Shown: positions 44,201 through 52,232 of the stretch, piece after piece
Layout: every line of letters begins with the position of its first letter
Position numbering within the stretch: the first letter of the stretch is position 1
Source: Strongylocentrotus droebachiensis
Lineage: Eukaryota; Echinodermata; Echinoidea; Camarodonta; Strongylocentrotidae
NCBI GenBank assembly: GCA_035222895.1
Contig: JAVYIG010000036.1
Location: 1,156,510-1,220,509, forward strand
Direction: 5' to 3'
DNA length: 64,000 bases
Translations under genes and position numbers: made by a program
Notes under the pieces: generated by a model
The model's database searches: none
What the model was told of the DNA's origin: nothing
The model's input: only the letters and a program-made list of their open reading frames with translations

Positions 44201-47176
44201 TATAATGAGATTGCTCTCACCACCTTCGCGTCTGAGTTTTAGTTCTTGTCTCAGCTCATATTTTTCCTGACGCTGCATTCGTGTGAGGTCTGGTGATATA
44301 TAAGTATCTTTCCAATTCTCTGAATTTCTGAGACTTCTAGCATTTTCCAATATGTCTCTCTTCCTTCTTGCAGACTCTAGTTCTATTAGTAAGACTCGAG
44401 GTTTGGTTTTCTTGTTTTGGTTTTTTCCGCCCAGTCTAATGGATCTGACTATTTTTGCATTTCGTGCAAAGATCTACCACCATCATATGCTTTTCTACTG
44501 GTACTAGGTTCAGGGTAGGTACTTGCAGACTGGGAGCCAACTGATTTGGAACCATCAGATTCATAGTGGTTTATCCTTACTGCATTGACTTGTCAGGTTA
44601 GAATTGGCTACTTCTGCATAGGACTTTCTAAGTCTCTTTTCTCCATCAATTACTATGTCCTTCATGGTTTCATGTGCTTGAGAGACAATTTTGCAGACAT
44701 TTTGACTCAGTTTTTTCTGTATTCTGCTTGCAATCTCTTCAACATCATGTGATAGCATGGTTTGTGCACCTTTCACCATGTTCACTGCATTCTTTGCTGC
44801 TTTCAGGGCTTTATCATCACAGTCAACACAGAACCAAGGTAACTGATTGCTCTTGCATGAACTAATGAGTGTGTATGTATCCTCACTCATCTGTTGACAG
44901 GTCAAGCATGACCATTTATCACACACTTCACATTCAATCATACGATTTGTCTTCCTCTGGCATTTGGAGCACTTGAAATCTTCGGTGACATTGTCACTAA
45001 CACTGTTATTATTGGGCTGGTTAACTACAGACTTAACTGGTTTCAGCTTTAGATTTGATTGACAACTTCTTACTAGTCTTGGTCTTGGTGTTGGGTTCTT
45101 TCTTGTCTTTCTCTAAAGAGAAGTTCACCACTCTTCGTGCTTTATATGCTGCTTCTTCTGTTACACGATCTCGTTCTGGATCCCTGGTATCCTGACAGAT
45201 ACTCAACGAGATAGACGCAGGCTGAGATGTCTCGGACATTTGACTTCCAAGTTCGTCCCGCGCTGATTTTGGCGAGTCAACATCGTCTTCGGATCCAGGC
45301 CGAGTCCCCGAGCTGTCAAGCGGCAATGCTTTTTTATTGAAGGGGGATAGTTTCTTCAGCTTCTTTTGAACTTTCTCCAATGTCAGAATCCACCTAAAAT
45401 CTCCCCTATTTCAACCAATCTTACTCCAAAGAAGCAATATGATGTAAAAGCAGCTAATATTTGCAGTAATATTGATATTTGGCAAAAAGAAATATGCAAA
45501 AGCCAGAATTTAAAAGTCCAAAAGAGAGCTCTGATCAAAACACGTCATTCACCGCACGCACGCAATTTTTTGTTGTTGATTAGTGAATCACTAAGAACAA
45601 CCTTAAAACTATCCAGGGAAGGCAGCAAAGTAAAAGTAGCAAGGGGTAGATTGTTCCAGACGTGTATGGTCCTTGGTAGGAAAGAGTACAAGTTCCTGTC
45701 AATTCTGGATTCAATTACATTGTCTGCTGTCTGCATCAGATGTGAAATGCTGACTTGAATGATTTGCGTTTCTGGGATGAAGCTTGGTTAATGTTATTGG
45801 AGATGCTCCCTTGTGGATTAAGTAGAAATGTCTTAATCTGGCACTAAGTCGTCTCTTGGTTACCTGGTAGACTTTCCCAATCCAGTGTTTATAACATTCC
45901 GATGTCACTGGACTTACTGTGGTAATCATAAACCACAAAACAGGGAAGCACTTCTTTGAACTTAGTCGAACATCTGAATGTATTTAGTCTGGTTTGGAAT
46001 AACCTATTGATTACTTCTTTTATTGTAATTTTATTCAGGTAAAGAGAAAATTCATTTTCACGCCAGAAGACAAGTTCAAACTGACCACTAAAGTCAGAGA
46101 GAGCATAAGGTACATTTGGAGTAGAAAGAAAAAGGTAAGAATTTGTGTGGTTGTGAGTAATGTATTATATTTTCTGTAGATTAAGTTTTAAAACCATTCT
46201 GGTAATGTTATAACAGAGGGTGATAATTTCATGTGAAAATTGTTCAGATTTTACTGTTATTGATTAGAGATCCACATTGTGCACATATAAGCAAATAGAT
46301 CTCTGGATAGCTAAATAACCATTGAAAAGTATCTAATTGGCTAATAGGGTTAGATAATTCAATTTAGTTATTTTCTCAATCACAGTATTAACAAAAATCT
46401 TAAAATATGAACAAAAGCAAAGTAGGAAACGATAGGAGGACAATATCTTTTGGAAAGTATTTGTCTGTTATTGTCACTTTCAACTTGGATTTAAAGATAA
46501 CAAATTACTTGGCGTTGCTGGGATTATGAATTAAAATAGAGCTGAGGAAAAGTATTGACAGTAAACAATTCTACGATGAGGTTCGTCACCTTGGATTAGG
46601 CAAAGGTAATTAATACTTCAATCGGCAATCTTCTTTCTGCATTCATGAATTCTTTATCTACTTGTGTCTTCGTATTTCTCCATGTCAGAACCATTCAATG
46701 GAATAACTTGCGGAGCGAGACTACAGGCATCACTATTTCCTGCGTCATCATCGTTGGCGTCGTCACAATCATACTGTAATCAATATAACTTTCTATGCAT
46801 TTGAGGTAGAATCACCAAATTCATGTCACAGGTACATCTCTTGAAGCAGCAGGTCAAGTTCGAAAGTGAGTTGGATCTGACCAAGTTCAAAGGTCAAAAG
46901 GTCAATGAACTTTCTGTAAAAATCACTCACAATATTACTTTCTATGGATTTGAGGTACATGTAGAATCACCAAATTAATATATCACAGTTGCATATTTTG
47001 AAGACAAAGGCTAATAAACTTCATTAAAAGCCACTGAACATATAATTTGTGTATCTTTGAGGAGATGAGGTATTCAGTTTAAAAAGTCCAATATTCACAC
47101 TTCTTTGACTTGAATTAAAAATATTTTATTCATTTTGCACTTTCAGGCAGATATGAGGTCACAAAACGTCACATGA
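35096..47176 (+). CDS. Zinc-finger/tyrosine-recombinase (Crypton-type) gene, possibly decaying
   Basis: Nine exons are seen: 35096-35230, 35972-36132, 36688-36869, 37824-38042, 38471-38600, 39082-39174, 40061-40138, 46039-46134 and 47147-47176 (TGA). Phases fit for exons 1-3 and for 5-9. The first two exons carry zinc-knuckle/C2H2-like sequence, the third a helical segment, and exons 4-5 the recombinase C-terminus (FFIQTNGAP, STRAIRKTVATM, LMNHSLKTADTNYAARW), with the expected Arg, His and nucleophile Tyr of that part. Exons 6-9 are acidic, then basic. The core-binding part and first catalytic Arg are not found. Exon 3 has an in-frame TGA, exon 4 a CTAT-repeat frame break, and exons 4 and 5 differ by one nucleotide in phase. 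It may be a pseudogene or have unseen exons. Confidence 0.6.
35290..35520 (-). mobile_element. tRNA-derived SINE
   Basis: On the minus strand the head reads GCTCTAACGCGATAGCTCAG then TTGGTAGAG (A box) and GAGTTCGAAACC (B box), a clear tRNA-like promoter, followed by about 150 bp of unrelated body. The acceptor stem does not pair as in a tRNA gene, so it is a SINE. Confidence 0.7.
35972..36132 (+). CDS. Recombinase-type gene exon 2: C2H2-like finger
   Basis: It joins exon 1 in phase (AG+T). The 53 complete codons include AYCPKCPAKNLSNLLDHNKR followed by KHSGEKE, a C-x2-C...H-x4-H finger. It ends G|GTAAGA. About 66 bp downstream the donor region (ACAAAGTGGTAAGACTTGAT) is duplicated. Confidence 0.75.
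36688..36869 (+). CDS. Recombinase-type gene exon 3: helical N-terminal segment, broken
   Basis: Entered in phase 1 after TTCAATAG, it encodes EQQEEELNILQKYGRYVQF and then ISNIKRVEQLLGREGGMKQL, which fits the helical segment before the recombinase core. A 19-bp direct tandem duplication (AACTCTTCGTTGACAAGGG twice) is followed by an in-frame TGA at 36846-36848. Removing one copy also gives a stop (TAA), so the exon may end differently or be dead. Confidence 0.55.
36990..37255 (+). mobile_element. tRNA-headed SINE with ATT tail
   Basis: The B box GTGGGTTCGAACCTCGACC is followed by a body (TACCTTGTTTGGCGTTCAAC, ATAGAGCAACGTCGATCTGG, GCTGCCGGGCTCACGATCAA) shared with the opposite-strand copy at 40425-40645. 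It ends in (TTA)n at 37221-37252. The A box is degraded. Confidence 0.8.
37824..38042 (+). CDS. Recombinase-type gene exon 4: catalytic C-terminal part
   Basis: VYEKLKDQYQP precedes a CTATCTATCTAT run, after which the frame must shift to read LEEDGDGDDQRPFFIQTNG, KSWVRWGYNSTI and STRAIRKTVATM. Alternatively the exon begins after the CTAT run, which itself resembles a polypyrimidine tract ending in CAG at 37880. RK in IRKTVATM is the probable second catalytic-arginine region. The donor is ATG|GTAATT. Confidence 0.7.
38471..38600 (+). CDS. Recombinase-type gene exon 5: NHS...Y motif
   Basis: In the frame that matches the family it reads CYLMNHSLKTADTNYAARW, EQNVEAQHLMRSLLLDE. NHS and NY correspond to the G/NHS..TA...Y signature with the nucleophilic tyrosine. 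This frame is one base out from exon 4's phase-0 end. It ends in phase 0, matching exons 6-9. Confidence 0.7.
39082..39174 (+). CDS. Recombinase-type gene exon 6: acidic
   Basis: A 31-codon phase 0-0 exon (TTCATGAAG|GTA to AAT|GTATGT) that is almost entirely Glu/Asp with a few Pro, Met and aromatic residues. No domain was seen. Confidence 0.6.
40061..40138 (+). CDS. Recombinase-type gene exon 7: basic/polar
   Basis: A 26-codon phase 0-0 exon between TTCATGCAG and GTAAGT, encoding TCPRDRGESSSRPEKNKAF and so on. It is low in hydrophobic residues and probably disordered. Confidence 0.55.
40425..40645 (-). mobile_element. tRNA-headed SINE, second copy
   Basis: Reverse-orientation match to 36990-37255, with a better head: GAGCGTCTGCCTCACAACTG and GTCGGTTCGAACCCCGGCGG. 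The AGAGCGTC segment is duplicated at its 5' end. Confidence 0.8.
41154..43919 (-). CDS. CR1-like LINE ORF2: endonuclease and reverse transcriptase
   Basis: In 921 codons the N-terminal EEP endonuclease (about residues 10-240) shows FYTNADSLSNKMEEL, GDFNIPEIDW and SDHCSL. The reverse transcriptase (about 440-720) shows NYRPVTLTSVIGKMLE, YLDFRKAFDAVPH, GIPQGSILGP and the catalytic FADDTK near residue 681. The frame ends VVSGLE because of one extra base near 41160. Beyond it the normal family ending (WNSLPQEI, FKMRLDKHWWSERF) continues in another frame to a stop near 41060. It would nick target DNA and copy its own RNA. Loss of the last roughly 30 residues may or may not matter. Confidence 0.92.
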   Translation of the reverse strand: MSRSTYMHTHAKPSNLSIFYTNADSLSNKMEELQLAIAQVIPDIVMINVVLPKSSTTNHSAVSFSIEGYDMFSNLESGAKRGVSIYCKKDLKATEVEIVTDFQEATWCKVNLSKKDQLLVGCLYRSPSSSKENSDALSELISTVSTRQESHVILIGDFNIPEIDWDKLHVEAPSNHLAHMFLDALQSTDMFQHVRDPTRYRGGQTANVLDLVITNIEEMIQEVSHRPPLGRSDHCSLHVDLSIQSEPHKSKRPDQYNMYKGDFIKMRENLSAVNWTDLLEDKNCNETWSTITKKLYDEMEECIPKAHHKGRRKKSIYMTKEALILQKRKSHLWDKYRKLRCSHNNKMYREATNSLRRMTRQLRKDHEDDLISNIGTNPKGFWNNANHKRKSKSGIGDLISSDGTPLQTDEEKVEALNTYFASVLTHEDLEYLPTLTRLNNDSCIDKVTTNPETVEKKLKNLNGNKSAGPDNIHPLLLKEISKEMAEPLSVLFNRSLEEKSLLEDWKQGNVTPIYKKGSRKAVENYRPVTLTSVIGKMLESIIRDAVMKYFDINELLSECQHGFVNGRSCMTQLLWAMENWSNILDDNQPIDVLYLDFRKAFDAVPHERLLLKLEAHGIVNSLLSWIGAFLKGRKQRVAMNGVTSTWTAVKSGIPQGSILGPILFVIFINNLPKRVTSKILLFADDTKLYREVGNQVDSSSLQTDLTNLTLWAEKWQLPFNQSKCAVIHLGRNNRKVNYHMKGEEVKISTLEKDLGVQVDVELRFHEHVSMAVNKANQLLGIIRRTFTRLDTKTLPLLFKTLVRPHLEYGNILWHSRWKEDGYKVERVQRRATKMMPETRELPYTDRLKIFDLHSLYYRRRRGDAITVFKILKGLVRLDPSHFFTLSLDTRTRGHSLKIFKERSRLNIRKCFFSNRVVSGLE
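43952..44350 (-). CDS. CR1-like LINE ORF1, C-terminal part
   Basis: NSENWKDTYISPDLTRMQR, RQELKLRREGGESNLIIRRG match the conserved C-terminal region of CR1 ORF1 proteins, which bind RNA. A poly-G run near 43980-43994 encodes Gly and may be where the original end was altered. Confidence 0.7.
   Translation of the reverse strand: MENARSLRNSENWKDTYISPDLTRMQRQEKYELRQELKLRREGGESNLIIRRGRVVQMSERSTNLKERKTKGEENEALASTLRNTQAESRRNQNAPDPQSSVEMSRQSSDSEVELLGAVGGGGGVQRRTSND
44561..45020 (-). CDS. CR1-like LINE ORF1, PHD-like zinc-finger part
   Basis: The minus frame contains FKCSKCQRKTNRMIECEVC, KWSCLTCQQM and PWFCVDCDD, a PHD-type arrangement of CxxC pairs found in many CR1/L2-type ORF1 proteins, followed by a probable coiled coil (KAAKNAVNMVKGAQTMLSHD...). 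A frameshift separates it from the piece upstream (45033-45380) and another from the piece downstream. Confidence 0.7.
45033..45380 (-). CDS. CR1-like LINE ORF1, N-terminal part
   Basis: A 115-residue frame starting MEKVQKKLKKLSPFNKKA, low in hydrophobics and rich in Ser/Lys/Glu. It stops at SKAETS, but the adjacent frame continues directly into the PHD-like part. The ORF1 start is taken here because upstream sequence belongs to a different LINE. Confidence 0.5.
   Translation of the reverse strand: MEKVQKKLKKLSPFNKKALPLDSSGTRPGSEDDVDSPKSARDELGSQMSETSQPASISLSICQDTRDPERDRVTEEAAYKARRVVNFSLEKDKKEPNTKTKTSKKLSIKSKAETS
45400..45940 (-). mobile_element. Older LINE 3' fragment adjoining the CR1-like element
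   Basis: Minus frames read RLSARLRHFYLIHKGASPI, IDRNLYSFLPRTIHVWNNLP and SLDSFKVVLSD, the usual ORF2 C-terminus of another LINE family. It lies immediately upstream of the CR1-like element's 5' end in the same orientation. Confidence 0.65.
46039..46134 (+). CDS. Recombinase-type gene exon 8
   Basis: A 32-codon phase 0-0 exon (TTTTATTCAG|GTA to AAG|GTAAGA) encoding VKRKFIFTPEDKFKLTTKVR then ESIRYIWSRKKK. It is helical and basic and could be a short SANT-like or DNA-contact segment; this is a guess. The preceding 5.9-kb intron holds the CR1-like LINE. Confidence 0.6.
46135..47146. other. Intron of the recombinase-type gene, nothing recognised
   Basis: AT-rich. TTTCTATG.ATTTGAGGTA-type words repeat at about 46790 and 46943, with shared GAATCACCAAATT, suggesting a local duplication of about 150 bp. 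No exon was seen. Confidence 0.5.
47147..47176 (+). CDS. Recombinase-type gene exon 9: terminal
   Basis: After TTGCACTTTCAG, phase 0 reads ADMRSQNVT and then TGA. AATAAA at 47455-47460 could be its poly(A) signal, about 280 nt beyond the stop. Confidence 0.45.
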   Translation, partial: ADMRSQNVT

Positions 47177-47599
47177 CTTGGTAACGGTATGGCTGATTTA
47201 AAAAAACTTGTTGTCAAAAGATTTGCAAGGCATGAAAGAAAAAAGTCTGGAAGTGGCGTTGAGTAAAATGTGGCGGTTCGCATTTCGCAGCGATAATTGT
47301 AGAGGGGGCCATGATGCCCCCCCCCCCCAGTCTTTTACGGTTAATGTGTGATCTATTTCAGATCTTGCAATGATGGAGGCATTAATTTTGACTGCACGAA
47401 GTTGAGGATACATGTAGTTTCTCTCTATTTTCTCCAGCCTCACACTGCTCATAAAATAAAGTATTCTCCATGTGGTTTCACATTTATTTCTACTTGCAGA
47501 GCTCTGGTAGAATCTGCCCACCTACGATTGTGCTACCTACGCCAAGACATGAGGAGGCTGGATTGAGATTAGACGACAAAACTCTACTACAAGACTAAT

Positions 47600-48340
47600 A
47601 GGGATAGGTTAAAAAGAAGAGCAGAAATTTGCAACATTTCCGTTTTCGTAGGAATCATATTAATAATTATAGACATGTTCTAAAGAAAGATTATTATGTG
47701 ACAAATATCATTGAACATAAACAAAACCCTACTCAGCTGTGAACAATCTTGAAAGGTCTTAGTGGCAGTAATGCCCAATTTTCTGTTGATAAACTTGGAG
47801 TAAATGATGAGTATGTTCATAAACCTCTCAAAATAGAAAAAAAAACTTAATCATTCATTTGTAAGGTTTTGTGTTATACCATTGGGTGCTCCCAAGATTT
47901 CTGATAATGGTAATGTGCATCATGTTTCTTGTAACCATATTTTTGCTTTTGCGGAAATTGATTCACAGTGTGTACTAGAGATTCTTAAAATGCTGGATAT
48001 TAAAAAGGCAATAGGTATTGATGGATTGGACTCTTAATTACTTAAAGAAGCTGCACCGATTGTGTCATAGCAATTGACTCAGATGTTTAATTTTTCAGAC
48101 AGGTCAGATACCAAATGATTGGAAGACTGCTATTAGTCGAATCAAGCCACAAAAGTGGTGACAAGCAATATATAAATAATTATCGCCCGATATCGATTAT
48201 TCTCATTGTAATGAAGGTTCTCAAAAGAGTGGTTTATGATTCACTTCATGTACTTTTGCAAAAGACAAACACCCGGTTCAGACGGTCTCCTAATTTAATT
48301 TTAATTAATGTTATGGAATTGATAATCTTTGCACTTCAAT
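47600..48340 (+). mobile_element. LINE fragment (RT N-terminal region)
   Basis: Frames read KGLSGSNAQFSVDKLG, MLDIKKAIGIDGLDS, IPNDWKTA and NNYRPISIILIVMKVLKRVV, the pre-RT and first RT motifs of a non-LTR element. Many stops and frame changes show an old copy. Confidence 0.65.
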
Positions 48341-48665
48341 GCGGAGAGGAATTATTACTCTGATACCCCAAAAAGACAAAAATGTACTCCTTTAGAAAAA
48401 CTGGCGTCCCATTTCGCTGTTGAATAATGATTACAAAATTTTAGCTAAGGTTATTTCTTTCAGGATGAAGGTTTTAGATTCACTTATTATGAAGATCAGT
48501 GTGGTTTTTTGAAGGTCGTTATATTGGAGAGAATATACGTCTGTTTATTGACATCACTGACCTATTGTAAATGTAATAATATCCCAGGCATTGCATTATG
48601 CATAGATTTCGAAAAAGCATTTGACAGAGTAGAATGGAAGTTTTTGTATACAGTGTTACGTAAGT
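48341..48665 (+). mobile_element. L1-Tx1-like LINE fragment
   Basis: NWRPISLLNNDYKILAKVIS, then DQCGFLKGRYIGENIRLFID, then IPGIALCIDFEKAFDRVEWK are RT motifs typical of the L1/Tx1 clade and differ from the fragment just upstream. It is truncated after the DFEKAFDR block. Confidence 0.75.
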
Positions 48666-50369
48666 TCATGTAACCCATCAGGTTTACTAATCAGCCTCTT
48701 TGTAATTATGTGTATAACTGTGAACACATACGTTTGTATGAACCATCTTGATCTATTCCTCGTTGATTCATTTTTTGTCTCTTCTCTTATGATCTTTAAC
48801 TAGTCCTTCTGGTTGAGGTTACACAAAGCCAGATCAAGAGCAGTCTACATTTATGCATCTTGGTGACTTCTGAAATATTTAGACTTCTTGATAAGGCTTT
48901 CACTTTCTGTTGAAGGCACCACTTTCACGAAGAAGAACGCAGAGTAGAGGTTACTTTAAACTGTCTAGTTTCAATTGTATGTTTACTTGCTTTTCCCTGT
49001 ATCAAGTACCAAGTATCATTTGTACCACAGCTGTAATAAAGGCATATACAAACGTACATTCAGTGATTGCATCATTTTTTGCTCTAAACCGCAAAAATCT
49101 TTGTTAATAAAAACTAAGTTTTCTTTTCCTTTAACAAGGGTGCGTTTCGTATTGACAACGTATGAAGAGTTTTTATGCAAAAAACACAATTTTTTTTCTT
49201 TTTTTTTCTTCTTGATCTTTAGTTGAAAATACATGAAACTCAATTTGACAAAAATGGATAAAGTGGTTTTTGCATTCAAACTCTTCATATATACATTACA
49301 GTTTGTTTACCTACAAGTAATTATGTACCATAGCTTTGGTGCTAGTGAATTTGGTCTCAAAATGGAATTGATAATTTTATTTTCCCAAGGCACTTTGGAG
49401 ATATTTGCAACCGAAGAATAGCACTTTAAGGAGAAATATAGAAAAGAGATGTAAAAAATGAAAAGAAATTAAATTTGTCAGGACACTTGATAAAGCCACA
49501 AAAATGTTAAATGATAGTAACCACATCTGAATTCTACAATCATGAAATTAATCAAATCAAATGTGATATTTCCTTTTGAATAATGATAATGGACCAATGA
49601 TGACAAAGCTGGTAAAAGAAGGAAAGGCCGAAGAACAAAAAGGTAGAGGAGGAGGAAGGTAAAAGAATGATGATGATAAAACAAAACAAGAAGAAGAAAA
49701 AAACAGAAACAAAGGGCAAGAATTAAGATGATAATGATGCAACTAATAAGAGTGAATATGATGACGATGGGAGGAGAATAGGGTTAGGATGATACCTAAT
49801 GATAAAACAGATTGAAGATGATGTTGGGAAGAAGAAAGAATGATTATATCGAAGAGATGAGACTGAAAGAGAGAAAAGAACAGCAGCAACACTAACAAGA
49901 AGGAGAAGAGGGAATGATTAACATTGATTTCAAAAGATTAGAAATAAATAAATAAATAATTAAATAAAATTGATAAGAAGAATGATGGTGACGACAATGA
50001 TAAGACAAAATTTAGGATGATCATGATTAGAAGAGTGATGATGATAATGATAACTTATGATGGTGCTGATGAGAAGGAGAAGAAGATAAAATGATGATGA
50101 TAATGAAAAGAAAAAAGAATAATAATATTCCACTTTTATATAGCGCTTAAATGGAACTTCCACCATGACATCAAGTTCGTTCTAATAAAGCAGAAAAATT
50201 AGAGGAACATATCAATGAAAGATTATTAACATATTAATGATAATCATGAATCAAAGAGATGAGACTGAAACTAATTTCGAAAACCCTCGGTTAGCCTAAA
50301 TAGAGGCTGAATAATTTATTTTATAATAACATTAAATTATGAAAGCATATGATATTGAAAATAATGAGT
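48666..50369. other. Intergenic, nothing recognised
   Basis: AT-rich with GATGA/AAGAAG-type simple repeats at about 49600-50110. Open frames have no recognisable domain. Confidence 0.5.
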
Positions 50370-50370
50370 A

Positions 50371-50402
50371 TGGGTTAGGGTTAGGGCTAGGGTTAGGGTT
50401 AC
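50371..50402 (+). repeat. Interstitial telomeric repeat (TTAGGG)n
   Basis: GGGTTAGGGTTAGGG CTAGGG TTAGGG TTA: five units with one T-to-C change. TTAGGG is the usual deuterostome telomere repeat. Confidence 0.9.
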
Positions 50403-51330
50403 AGTGTACTGTAATGAGCATTAGAGGGCGCTTTACGTTTTCGCCTGTAAATACCCCCTTTTTAAAATATTGTATTAAATTCATTTAAAATCCTTTTCAA
50501 AGAGAGAAACGATTGAAAACGATTCTGTAAATGTTTAAGTTTCAAACAGAAACATGCTTATTACGAATGAGTGTGATGAGATGAATACAGCTGGCTTTGT
50601 AATATGACGCGCACTTATATATTTTTATTTTACACCGAAATTATCAAAATCCTAGAAATATTTATACGTCCTTTTATATACTTTTTACGAAGGTACTGGT
50701 TAAAATTTTCTGGAATGGCTTTCATCAAAGCTTATTCTTGCTGTTTCTGTACCTGGACTTTCGATATTTTATCCCTAAATTTAGAAAATTAGAAAAGATG
50801 TTGGCGCTCACTTATAAACGGGGGCATATAATTACTCGCAGTTGTAAGCAGAAATCTTTTTTAAAAAATATATTTCAGCAAATCCTGAGTGAAATTTTGT
50901 TGGGAAGTGTCGGAAAATATTTCAAAGTAACTAAATCCGCTTTTTATTTGAAGTTTATAACCCAAATAAAAAGGAAAATATTATTTTCTGAGGTGGAATA
51001 TATCACTAGATTTTTATTATTCTTGATAACACCTCTAAATGGGAAGACGCTGCATACTAGTAAGGAGTCCAAGGGATACCTCTAAAAAAACAGCGAAAAG
51101 AGCACTAGCGAATTGAAAATCCATGGAAGAATGTAAATATTGTTTTTATATATAGAAAGGAACAAAAACTGCTATATCTTGTGCAAAATATCAGCCGTTA
51201 TTTGTAATTAATAAGACTGCGATTCCAATGTCGCCAACTTTATTAGCGAATGAACTGCGTGATATAGGCCATAGGAGAAGCTCTCCATCGCAAATGATCC
51301 TTTCTCAAACCAGTCTTGTCGTGCACTTAC
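50403..51330. other. Intergenic, nothing recognised
   Basis: AT-rich; the open frame at 50738-51085 (115 residues) has no recognisable domain or splice context. Confidence 0.45.
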
Positions 51331-51334
51331 TCGC

Positions 51335-51480
51335 TCCAGAGAGAGAGAGAGAGAGAGAAAGAGAGATAGATAGAGAGATAGAGAGGGAGCGATAGAGAGA
51401 GAGGGGGGAAGCAAGAGAGAGAGAGAGAGAGAGAGAGATAAAGAGAGAAATCACTAGAGAGAGAGAGGGAAAGGGAGATC
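51335..51480 (+). repeat. GA microsatellite
   Basis: (GA)n with GATA interruptions, similar in composition to the GA tracts at 31504-31672 and 58220-58410. Confidence 0.9.
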
Positions 51481-51904
51481 TTGACAATGATCTGTCAGCG
51501 GATGAATATATTCTCTGTGCATCTAAAGATAATAAGTTAGTGTGAGCTAGCTAATTGCAGTGGATGGTATTGTCTTCCGAATTCATTCATTCGTAGATTT
51601 TCTAAAAAGATGTTATGCATGAGCTGACTTCATTCTGTAATTACTAATTAACACAAGTTTGTTTAGTTTCTATGAGACTCTTATTTAAAAAAAATATAAT
51701 GATAATAAAGATAATAATAATAATGATAGTAATATCTATAATAATAATGATCAAAATAATAACATTAATACCAATAGTAACCACACTTCCGTAGAAGCTA
51801 ATTCTACGTTTCTAAACGTTTAACATTTCAAATAATATTACCTCAGTTATTGGATTTAATTGTTAAATCGCAGATTATAGTGCTTACACGCTCCGCTCCC
51901 TTTG

Positions 51905-52115
51905 GAGTATTCCGGCCAGGAGCCATTTCACAATGGTGAAACATGTACCAATCCAACCCCATTAATGTTCGCATCCTTCCGGATACCAATTAAACGCCTT
52001 GGTGAAGAGTGGACAATTTCGAAAAAAATGTCTTACCAAAAGGACATTAGTACCGAGCCGGGGCTCGAACCCATGACCTTTGCATTTCCAGTAAAGTGTT
52101 AAAACCACTCGGATA
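51905..52115 (-). mobile_element. tRNA-derived SINE, Ser-tRNA-like head
   Basis: The minus strand reads GGTGTCATATCCGAGTGG (A-box region) and CATGGGTTCGAGCCCCGG (B box), followed by a body through GGTATCCGGAAGGATGCG. The anticodon region is irregular and the body continues past the tRNA length, so I call a SINE rather than a tRNA gene. Confidence 0.6.
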
Positions 52116-52232
52116 TGACACCTTCACTTTCACTGTTCCTACTGTTTTCTGCAGGGTCTATCTATTTCAAGACATTACCTAAGCCCAGCAGTTCCTCTCA
52201 GACCTGCCTGGTACGCCGACACCAAAATAACT

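Larger units (their letters stand above)
40930..45385 (-). mobile_element. CR1-like LINE, nearly full length
   Basis: It has ORF1 pieces (45380 to 43952), a 921-codon ORF2 (43919-41154), a short 3' UTR and a terminal (GATGAT)n tail at about 40930-40953. Terminal microsatellite-like repeats instead of poly(A) are typical of CR1-type LINEs. It lies antisense in an intron of the recombinase-type gene. ORF1 is split among frames but ORF2 is almost intact, so the copy is young. Confidence 0.88.

Noticed and set aside
52040-52115. A tRNA-Ser-like gene on the minus strand
   Set aside because: It has B-box similarity only, an irregular anticodon arm and an attached SINE-like body.
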